Source: Alphaproteobacteria bacterium (lineage in GTDB: Bacteria > Pseudomonadota > Alphaproteobacteria > UBA8366). From it: a stretch of DNA of 10,217 bases. The position numbers and the translations under genes are program-made. Below, one piece after another: positions 1-5,472 of this stretch. Location of the stretch: positions 1 to 10,217 of the forward strand of contig JAOTYV010000167.1 in assembly GCA_029861675.1 (NCBI GenBank). Direction: 5' to 3'. The notes under the pieces are model-generated. The model was given only the letters and a program-made list of their open reading frames with translations, was not told the DNA's origin and did no database searches. The number at the start of each line of letters is the position of its first letter. The stretch's first letter is position 1.

Positions 1-132
1 GCTCATGGTTTCAATTCTATGCGGTACACGAATCACCTCAGGAAAGATTAAACCGCTGGCGCGCGCGAGTCCCGACCGGGCACGCATTTCTGCCTTGCGC
101 GCTCCGAACGACGGAAGACTGGATATTTCTCG

Positions 133-193
133 CCGCCGGATTCGACAACCGGGTGTCAATTGGTTCAGTATGACCAACGCTAGCGCAAATTCG
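133..193 (+). repeat. 61-bp dispersed repeat, copy 1
   Basis: By eye this aligns without gaps to 1494-1554 in the same orientation, with 48 of 61 bases identical. The best-conserved stretches are TCGACAACCGG, ATTGGTTCA and AATTCG. Read from codon CGA at 143 it gives a peptide containing RQPGVNWF and ASANS, closely similar to the peptide of the other copy. The copy lies in the gene-poor region ahead of the methyltransferase. Its nature (mobile remnant, regulatory module or gene fragment) is not known to me. Confidence 0.7.
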
Positions 194-370
194 AATTCAC
201 ATAGAAAATCCGTTATTTCGTAACCTTGTTGCGCTATCGCCCGGCAGGGCCATCACGCAAGCACTTTACAGCGTCGAAAATCATTTGGGCCCACTTGTTC
301 TGAAGGCCGCAACTAGCATATTGCGGCGCGACCTTTTCAGAAATCGAAAATCTTTCGGACCGTGAACCTT

Positions 371-399
371 CGTTAATCAGATCTTTAAAGAGATTAATC
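371..399. promoter_or_regulatory. A+T-rich palindromic patch, possible operator
   Basis: The half-sites TTAATC (373-378) and GATTAA (392-397) are inverted copies. Between them lies a perfect 10-bp palindrome, TCTTTAAAGA (382-391), though its axis is offset from theirs by 1.5 bp. The patch stands out in a G+C-rich background and lies about 180 bp upstream of the methyltransferase start. TTAA motifs recall CtrA-type sites of alphaproteobacteria, but the required 7-bp spacing is not met. This is only a candidate regulator site. Confidence 0.2.
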
Positions 400-566
400 C
401 GGCAAACGAGCGAGACCAAAAATTTCAACGAACTTAAATGCCGTGCCGGCGTCCGAAAATTTCGTCGCGGATGCAGATGATGCCTTCGCAGTACTATATC
501 GCCCACTTTCGGCGGATGGATGAATTCAAAGTTATCGCACGCCAGCGCCTCTCGCGCGGCGGATGA

Positions 567-572
567 GAAGGA
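567..572 (+). promoter_or_regulatory. ribosome binding site of methyltransferase
   Basis: GAAGGA lies 5 nt before the ATG at 578. It decides against the upstream in-frame ATG at 563, which has no comparable site. Confidence 0.6.
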
Positions 573-577
573 CCTCG

Positions 578-1429
578 ATGAGCAAAAAGGGCCGCGCGCG
601 CGGCAGCCAAGGAGCGTTGCGCCTCTACATGGACGTCCTGGGCCTGGAGCACCTGCACTATGGCCTGTGGAATGGCGAAGACCTGACCTTCGACGGGTTG
701 AAGGCGGCGCAGGAGCATTATACCGACCACCTGATCGACCTCATCGGATCGCAGACCGGCTCGATCCTGGACTGCGGCTGCGGCACCGGGGCCACCGCGC
801 TCAAGCTTGGCGCGCGAGGCTTCGACGTCGAAGGCCTGACCCCCGACCCTTATCAGCAAGAAACCTTCGTGGCGCGCTCCGGCCTGACCTGCCACCGGGC
901 CCGCTTCCAGGAATTCCAGCCCCAGCGGCGCTACGACGTCGTGCTCATGAGCGAGTCGTGCGGCTATATTCCCACAGACCAACTCTTTCAGGCCGTACAG
1001 CGGACAGCGCCCGGTGGCGCGTGGCTGGTCGCGGATTACTTTGCGCTCTACAAGGACGGCTCCAAAATTTCGAAGAGCGGACACCTCTTGGACCAATTCC
1101 TCGCCGAGGCGCGGAACGCGGGGCTGGAATTGGAATACGAGGAGGATATCACCGACCGGGTGACGCCGACGCTGGATTTAGCGCGCATCACAATCGAAGA
1201 AAAGGCGCTGCCGGCGGCGGATATGCTTGGAGAATGGCTGGCCGACCGCTATCCGGTCTTCTATCCACCGCTTTTCAAGACGGCCAAGTTCCTACTGCGC
1301 AAACCGATCGCGAAGGCCGAGTCGCAACGCATCCTCATCGACAGCGACGCCTTCCGGTCGGCGAAGCGCTACATGATCTACCGGTTCCGCATCCCGGCGC
1401 ACGACGGCCCGGGCGCGCCAGGCGAATAA
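578..1429 (+). CDS. class I SAM-dependent methyltransferase
   Basis: This is a 283-residue protein that should transfer a methyl group from S-adenosylmethionine; its substrate is unknown. Motif I, the SAM-binding glycine loop, is ILDCGCGTG at residues 63-71. An acidic residue follows in the second strand (GFDVEGL, around 81-87), and a motif-IV-like segment YDVVLMSES lies at 119-127. A basic, aromatic-rich C-terminal part (215-271) completes it. The N-terminal segment with HYGLW (27-31) resembles that of cyclopropane-synthase-like and related small-molecule methyltransferases, which I know from memory only. There is no signal peptide or membrane segment, so it is cytosolic. The ATG at 578 is chosen because GAAGGA precedes it at 5 nt; the ATG at 563 would add five residues. 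The gene is flanked on both sides by copies of a 61-bp direct repeat and has no close operon partner. Confidence 0.85.
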   Translation: MSKKGRARGSQGALRLYMDVLGLEHLHYGLWNGEDLTFDGLKAAQEHYTDHLIDLIGSQTGSILDCGCGTGATALKLGARGFDVEGLTPDPYQQETFVARSGLTCHRARFQEFQPQRRYDVVLMSESCGYIPTDQLFQAVQRTAPGGAWLVADYFALYKDGSKISKSGHLLDQFLAEARNAGLELEYEEDITDRVTPTLDLARITIEEKALPAADMLGEWLADRYPVFYPPLFKTAKFLLRKPIAKAESQRILIDSDAFRSAKRYMIYRFRIPAHDGPGAPGE

Positions 1430-1488
1430 CGCGCGCGCGATGCTGGCGGGCGACGCGAAACGAAAGTGACGAGGCCGAGTTCAAAATT

Positions 1489-1620
1489 ATGCACCACCGG
1501 AATCGACAACCGGCAGTCGATTGGTTCAAAATGAGTGCCGCCAGCGCGAATTCGCCACGGGCATTGCTTCTTTCACGCTACCGCCGCGACCGGCCGGCCA
1601 CGGCGACCGTCAGTCCCTAG
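1489..1620 (+). other. possible 43-codon leader ORF spanning the repeat
   Basis: An ATG at 1489 opens a 43-residue frame ending with TAG at 1618-1620. The frame covers repeat copy 2, with RQPAVDWF and ASANS in its first half, then an arginine-rich tail. Its stop codon overlaps the ribosome binding site AGGAGG (1619-1624) of the amidohydrolase, the layout of a translationally coupled leader peptide. Against it, there is no good ribosome binding site before 1489, and the composition could be chance in G+C-rich DNA. I do not recognise the peptide. It is reported as a candidate, not a gene. Confidence 0.2.
1494..1554 (+). repeat. 61-bp dispersed repeat, copy 2
   Basis: This is the direct-orientation partner of 133-193, with 48 of 61 bases matching by eye. 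It carries a perfect 7-bp inverted repeat, AATCGAC (1501-1507) and GTCGATT (1516-1522), around an 8-nt loop. In copy 1 the same arms pair at only five of seven positions, so the hairpin is not clearly conserved. The copy lies between the methyltransferase stop and the amidohydrolase start, 77 nt from the latter. It may therefore also influence expression of that gene. Confidence 0.7.
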
Positions 1621-1624
1621 GAGG
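1619..1624 (+). promoter_or_regulatory. strong ribosome binding site of amidohydrolase
   Basis: AGGAGG lies 7 nt before the ATG at 1632. It fixes the start there and excludes the longer in-frame extension back to 1521. Confidence 0.8.
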
Positions 1625-1631
1625 AACGACC

Positions 1632-2774
1632 ATGAAATACAACCGTATTTCCGCCGATTGCCACATCGATCTGTGCTGGATGCCGCCCGATCTTTTCGTG
1701 ACCGAGGCGACGCCGGCGATGAAGGACCGCATGCCCTATGTCACGGACGGGCCGGACGGACCCTACTGGACCTGCAAGAACGGCACCTCCTTCGGATTGA
1801 AAAACGGCGTCGGCCCGTCGGGCGCGAAATACGTGCCGGGCGCGCATGCGCGCGCCGACCTGATGGCGGAAACCAAGCTCTACGAGGACGGCAAGAAAGA
1901 CATCCGCCGCGTTTCCGACCCCGATCTGCGGATCAAGGACATGGAGCGCGACAACGTCGACGCCGAAGTGATGTACGGCATCCTCGGCGCGGCCTCGAAG
2001 CTCGCGGATCATGAAGCGGCGAACGAGATGTACCGCATCTACAATGACTGGCTGAAGGATTTCTGCTCGAAATATCCCGACCGGCAGATCGGCCTCGCCT
2101 GCCTGCCCTATGGCGATATCCCGGCCGCGGTGCAGGAAATCTACCGGGTCAAGGATCTCGGCCTGCGCGGCATCGAGCTGTCCTGCTCGTGGGACATGGA
2201 GCCGATGTACCACCCGATGTGGGAGCCGCTATGGCAGGCAATCAACGAGGTGGGATTGCCGCTGCACTTCCACACCTTCCCCGCCGTCTCGCCGCAGCGG
2301 ATGCAGAATCTGGAAGGCAAGACCCGCCGCGCTGCCATGTTCACCACCGTGTCCGGTTTTCAGATGAACCTGATCAACATCATCGCCGCGATCATCGGCG
2401 GCGCGGTGCTGGAACGCTATCCGAACGTCCGCGTGGCGCTCGGCGAAAGCGGCATCGGCTGGCTTCCTTACGCGCTCGACCGGATGGATTTCGAGTGGGA
2501 CGACCGCTTCCACGATCTCGGCCTCAAGATGAAGCCCAGCGACTACTGGCGCCGCCAGTGCAAGGCAACCTTCCAGTTCGACAATATCGGCACCAAGCTG
2601 GTCGACGATATCGGCGTCGAGTCGCTGATGTGGGGCTCCGACTATCCCCATGGCGACGGTGTCTGGCCGGATTCCGACCGCTACATCAAGGAGCAGTTCG
2701 GCCACCTGCCTGCGGACGTGGCGCGCAAGATCACCTGCGACAACGCCGCCGAGTTCTATGGGTTGGTGAACTGA
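1632..2774 (+). CDS. amidohydrolase_2 family metal-dependent hydrolase/decarboxylase
   Basis: This 380-residue protein has the TIM-barrel fold of the amidohydrolase_2 family, which includes ACMSD, gamma-resorcylate decarboxylase and LigW-type decarboxylases. Visible metal-site candidates are D9-C-H11 at the end of the first strand (instead of a full HxH), H212 and/or H214 in LHFHTF, and D337 in WGSDYPH (334-340), the usual last-strand aspartate. The segment GESGIGWLPY (271-280) is typical of a large subgroup of this family in place of the SHxGG motif of ACMSD. The protein lacks a signal peptide and should be cytosolic. Likely reactions are decarboxylation or hydrolysis of an aromatic or cyclic acid, but the substrate cannot be read from sequence. 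The start at 1632 is set by a strong AGGAGG. A hairpin follows the stop, so it is probably the last gene of its transcript. Confidence 0.9.
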   Translation: MKYNRISADCHIDLCWMPPDLFVTEATPAMKDRMPYVTDGPDGPYWTCKNGTSFGLKNGVGPSGAKYVPGAHARADLMAETKLYEDGKKDIRRVSDPDLRIKDMERDNVDAEVMYGILGAASKLADHEAANEMYRIYNDWLKDFCSKYPDRQIGLACLPYGDIPAAVQEIYRVKDLGLRGIELSCSWDMEPMYHPMWEPLWQAINEVGLPLHFHTFPAVSPQRMQNLEGKTRRAAMFTTVSGFQMNLINIIAAIIGGAVLERYPNVRVALGESGIGWLPYALDRMDFEWDDRFHDLGLKMKPSDYWRRQCKATFQFDNIGTKLVDDIGVESLMWGSDYPHGDGVWPDSDRYIKEQFGHLPADVARKITCDNAAEFYGLVN

Positions 2775-2810
2775 CGGCCCGTCACGAAAAAATCGCAGCA
2801 GGTTTCGCCA

Positions 2811-2848
2811 GCGAAGCTTGTCCTGAAACTTCAGGACAAGCTTTTCGC
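2811..2848 (+). terminator. strong hairpin after amidohydrolase
   Basis: A perfect 13-bp stem, 2814-2826 pairing with 2831-2843, closes a 4-nt loop (AACT). Allowing a two-base bulge, outer GCGAA and TTCGC arms lengthen it. The right arm runs into TTTT (2842-2845), so the U-tract is short and partly inside the stem. It starts 37 nt after the amidohydrolase stop and 93 nt before the dehydrogenase start, as expected for a terminator. Similar AAGCTTGTCCTGA palindromes occur as dispersed repeats in alphaproteobacteria (from memory), so it may be one of those. Confidence 0.55.
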
Positions 2849-2891
2849 CGTCACGCACCGGCGGCACCGCTCGATCGCCGGCACTCCGGTG

Positions 2892-2929
2892 CTATAAGGT
2901 GCCGTAACCCCGTCCGCAGACTATAAGGT
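2892..2929 (+). promoter_or_regulatory. paired CTATAAGGT motifs ahead of dehydrogenase
   Basis: The 9-mer CTATAAGGT occurs at 2892-2900 and again at 2921-2929, 29 bp apart, just before the ATG at 2941. TATAAG could act as a -10 element, but no good -35 lies at the right distance. A regulator binding two direct sites is another possibility. Confidence 0.25.
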
Positions 2930-2940
2930 TAGAGAACGAC

Positions 2941-3999
2941 ATGCCCGACGTTGAAATTTTGGCCATCCAGCCCGTGTCCGAGCGGGAGCGCGCCCAGATC
3001 GAGGCGGTCGACAACCGGATCCACCTAATCGATGCGGGCGGCTGGTTCGACGGCGAAATTCGCGAGACCTGGCCCGAATTCAGCGTGCAGCGGTACCTCG
3101 CGCCGGACGCGAACGGCAGCGGCACCCGAACCGAACGGGACGCGCTGCTGGCGGAGGCCGAGATTATTCTGGGCGGGTGGCCCTTCCCGCTCGACCTGCG
3201 CGCCCGGTCTCCCAAATTGAAATGGTTCCACCAGCGCCCGGCCGGCGCCAGCAATCTTCGCCTGGGCGATCTTTGGGGCAGCGACGTGACCGTCACCACA
3301 TCCCGAGGCTGGGGCAACACGCTGCCGATGGCCGAATATACGCTCGGCTGTATTTTCCATTTCGCGATGGGTTTGCACCGGGCCGCCGTCGAGCGGGCGG
3401 AACAGAAATTCGACCATCGCAGCTACCGCCCATTGTTGGTCCAGGGCAAGACCGTGTGCGTGGTCGGCGCCGGCGGCATCGGCCTCGATGTGGGCAAGCT
3501 GTGCGCGGCGGCCGGCATGCGGGTGGTCGGCACACGGCGTACCGTTCCGGCCGCGGGCGACCTGCCCGAAGGTTTCTCCGAACTGCACACGCCGGATCGC
3601 CTGCATGACCTGCTGGGGAAAAGCGATTTTGTCGCGATCTGCTGCCAGTGGACGCCGGAGACGACGGATCTGTTCAACGACGCCGCCTTCGCGGCGATGA
3701 AGCCGGGCAGCATCCTGATCAACGTGGCGCGCGGCGAAATCATCGACGAGCCGGCCCTGGTGCGCGCGCTCGCCGCCGACAGGCTTCGGGGCGTGGCGCT
3801 CGACGTCTATGTCGGCGAATTCGAAGGCCCGCCCCGCAAGGAGCTATGGTCGGATCCGCGGGTCCTAATCACGCCGCATGTTTCGGGCGGATCTGACAAT
3901 CCCCGCCATCGTGCCATCGACGTATTTTGCAAAAACCTGGCCGCCTATCTGAGCGGTAAACCGTTGATGAACGTCATCGACTGGGAACTGGGCTACTAG
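2941..3999 (+). CDS. D-isomer-specific 2-hydroxyacid dehydrogenase
   Basis: This 352-residue NAD(P)-dependent oxidoreductase should interconvert a 2-hydroxy acid and its 2-keto acid. The nucleotide-binding loop is GAGGIG at 176-181 in the Rossmann domain. All three catalytic residues are visible: R264 in NVARG, E293 in the DVYVGE segment, and H313 in TPHVSG. The motif WGNTLPMAEYTLG (124-136) matches the conserved helix before the cofactor domain. The region around residues 30-70 looks longer than in minimal members, which are usually 310-340 residues. It is cytosolic. The ribosome binding site is weak (AGAGAA around 2931-2936). A terminator-like hairpin separates it from the amidohydrolase, but both may serve organic-acid breakdown. 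The substrate is not predictable; glyoxylate/hydroxypyruvate-type and phosphoglycerate-type members share these motifs. Confidence 0.9.
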   Translation: MPDVEILAIQPVSERERAQIEAVDNRIHLIDAGGWFDGEIRETWPEFSVQRYLAPDANGSGTRTERDALLAEAEIILGGWPFPLDLRARSPKLKWFHQRPAGASNLRLGDLWGSDVTVTTSRGWGNTLPMAEYTLGCIFHFAMGLHRAAVERAEQKFDHRSYRPLLVQGKTVCVVGAGGIGLDVGKLCAAAGMRVVGTRRTVPAAGDLPEGFSELHTPDRLHDLLGKSDFVAICCQWTPETTDLFNDAAFAAMKPGSILINVARGEIIDEPALVRALAADRLRGVALDVYVGEFEGPPRKELWSDPRVLITPHVSGGSDNPRHRAIDVFCKNLAAYLSGKPLMNVIDWELGY

Positions 4000-4058
4000 G
4001 CTCCTAGCTCATACGACTTCATTTGCGCAGCGCCGGAGACTTTAAGCTCCAAAGGCAA

Positions 4059-4142
4059 CGTCATTCCGGACGGCGCGAAGCGCCGAGCCGGAACCCAGAA
4101 TGCGCCGCGGGTTTCCGGAGTCCCGCTTACGCGGGAATGGCA
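4059..4142. repeat. palindromic intergenic repeat (GTCATTCC…GGAATGGC type)
   Basis: The element has near-inverted ends: GTCATTCC at 4060-4067 and GGAATGGC at 4134-4141, one mismatch from perfect. Inside are two hairpins. In the first, TTCCGG (4064-4069) pairs with CCGGAA (4088-4093) outside a CGGCGC/GCGCCG stem (4071-4076, 4080-4085) with a GAA loop. In the second, TCCCGC (4121-4126) pairs with GCGGGA (4131-4136) around a TTAC loop. Such elements are widespread between genes in alphaproteobacteria (from memory). It sits between two convergent genes and probably also ends transcription from both sides. Confidence 0.75.
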
Positions 4143-4172
4143 ACCGCATTGGTTATCCCACGCCGGCCCGCT

Positions 4173-4691
4173 TTACCGTGACAAATCCTGCACCATGGCG
4201 CCGACGCTGCCGATCAGCGATTTGAGGTCGGCGATACTTTGGCGCTGGGCCTCGACGGATTGCGGCGCGCCGGCGCGCAACCGGCTCACCCGCTTTCGCG
4301 CGAATTTCGCCCTTCGGTCGGCCTCGTCGAGTTGCCGCCGTTGATCCGCGCTCATCTGGCGCTTGGCCGTCAGGTTTTCCTGCAGGTCAGCCAAGCGTTT
4401 CTGCAGCCCGGTCAATTCATCCGACGCCTGCTTCAATTCGCGCTCGAGTTCTTCCCGCTCGGCCGTGATCGAGCGGGCGCGCGCCTCCAGGATATTTGCC
4501 CGATCCTGCGAATTTTTCAGATCGTCCTGCCGCTCCTTCACATAGTCGCGATAGCCGCCCGTCGACAGGTTCGTCACGCCGTCGATAAAGCCGCCGGCAC
4601 GCGGATCCCGCTCGGTTTCGCAACCGAACAGTAACGCCGCGGCGATCCCCACGGCGATCTGCATCACACCGCGACGCAACGGGCCGGCCAT
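4173..4691 (-). CDS. small coiled-coil lipoprotein
   Basis: This is a 172-residue predicted lipoprotein. A short basic start (LRR at 5-7) is followed by a hydrophobic stretch and the lipobox LFGC, giving lipidated C24 with glutamate at +2, compatible with outer-membrane sorting. Residues 55-135 are rich in Glu, Arg, Lys, Gln and Ala in heptad-like order, so a long coiled coil is likely. A short second helix (150-172) ends the protein. ATG 4691 is preferred because GAGGG lies 7 nt before it; ATG 4697 in frame would add two residues and starts 4 nt after the stop of the preceding gene. It is the last gene of the caspase unit and is probably translationally coupled. I recognise no named family. 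A structural or partner role to the two genes upstream is an inference from position. Confidence 0.75.
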   Translation of the reverse strand: MAGPLRRGVMQIAVGIAAALLFGCETERDPRAGGFIDGVTNLSTGGYRDYVKERQDDLKNSQDRANILEARARSITAEREELERELKQASDELTGLQKRLADLQENLTAKRQMSADQRRQLDEADRRAKFARKRVSRLRAGAPQSVEAQRQSIADLKSLIGSVGAMVQDLSR

Positions 4692-4701
4692 CGCCATGCC
4701 C

Positions 4702-5472
4702 TCAGCTCACGCTCGAGAGGTCGCCGATCAATTTATGCATCGACTTGATCCGGTTGCGCAGCGTCAGGATTTCCACCGTCATCGATTTCATGACGGGTTT
4801 CTGCGCCAGATCCTTCGATTCGCTCTTTTCCAGAACGATGCCGCGGGCATCGTTGAACAAGGCCAGGTGCCCCTCCGCCTTGCCGACCGAGTCCTTCATC
4901 GTCTCAAGATCCTTCGCGGCCACTTCAACGCGTTGCTCCAGGAGCGCGGCATTATCCTGTCCTTTCGCTTTTGCGGCGCGAATTTCCGCCAGTCGCGTGC
5001 GATGTTCCGCGACGACGGTTTCCATCGCCGAGATCATGCGGCCTGCCTGTGCGTTCTTGGCCCGGACGTCCCGGGTGATCGCTTCCGCCACCTCGGCCTC
5101 TTTGCTGAATTGCGCCTGCTTCCCGGCCACGTACCTGCCGGCGACGCTGCCGGCGAACATGCCGATCGGCAGAGCCATATTGACGTTCCGGTTGCTCCCA
5201 CCGCCGGCACCAAAGGTAATGCCGCCGCCGAGCAGACCGCCCAGTAATGTTCCCTCATCCTCCGTGTCGGAAACCAGGGGCCGCCCGAGCTCTTCGCTGC
5301 TCGTTTCCATATTCAGCTGCGCCTTGCTCGGCGGCAACGGCGGCAGGCTTGCGCAAGCGCCAAGCACCAGCATCGCCGCCGCCGATAGGCACACGATCAC
5401 GCGGCCGCCAAAGACGCTCCGCTCGCGGCCGGTTTCCGGATCACCGAATTTCGTCAAGCCATTGCTTTTCAT
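4702..5472 (-). CDS. glycine-zipper lipoprotein with coiled coil
   Basis: This is a 256-residue predicted envelope lipoprotein. A long n-region (1-24) precedes a hydrophobic core and the lipobox LGAC, giving lipidated C40 with alanine at +2. A proline-rich linker (44-49) follows. Residues 74-118 hold two glycine-rich, membrane-compatible stretches, GGLLGGG around 78-84 and GMFAGSVAG at 104-112, resembling glycine-zipper proteins that span or insert in a membrane. Residues 125-205 are charged and alanine-rich, probably coiled coil, and a second helical part ends the protein. Its start lies inside the end of the caspase gene (32-nt overlap). GAGGG at 5481-5485 stands 8 nt before the ATG at 5472. 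No named family is recognised. A membrane-anchored partner of the caspase is inferred from the overlap. Confidence 0.8.
   Translation of the reverse strand: MKSNGLTKFGDPETGRERSVFGGRVIVCLSAAAMLVLGACASLPPLPPSKAQLNMETSSEELGRPLVSDTEDEGTLLGGLLGGGITFGAGGGSNRNVNMALPIGMFAGSVAGRYVAGKQAQFSKEAEVAEAITRDVRAKNAQAGRMISAMETVVAEHRTRLAEIRAAKAKGQDNAALLEQRVEVAAKDLETMKDSVGKAEGHLALFNDARGIVLEKSESKDLAQKPVMKSMTVEILTLRNRIKSMHKLIGDLSSVS

Larger units (their letters stand above)
1..577. other. gene-poor leader region
   Basis: I see no convincing gene in this stretch. It contains the first copy of a 61-bp repeat at 133-193, an A+T-rich palindromic patch at 371-399, and the ribosome binding site of the methyltransferase near its right end. 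Short open frames exist on both strands (5-223 plus, 234-506 minus), but their composition is arginine/serine-rich or mixed, they have no good ribosome binding site, and they match no family I recognise. The promoter of the methyltransferase should lie here, but no clear -35/-10 pair could be chosen. Confidence 0.5.

Noticed and set aside
5..223. 72-codon open frame, plus strand
   Set aside because: No ribosome binding site or family; arginine/serine-rich. Kept only as part of the repeat observation.
371..399. CtrA binding site
   Set aside because: TTAA half-sites are 8 or 5 bp apart rather than the 7 expected.
234..506. 90-codon open frame, minus strand
   Set aside because: No family resemblance, no clear ribosome binding site, composition unlike the real genes.
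520..1620. 366-codon plus-strand frame over the methyltransferase
   Set aside because: Arginine/proline-rich out-of-frame shadow of a recognisable gene; only its last 43 codons are discussed.
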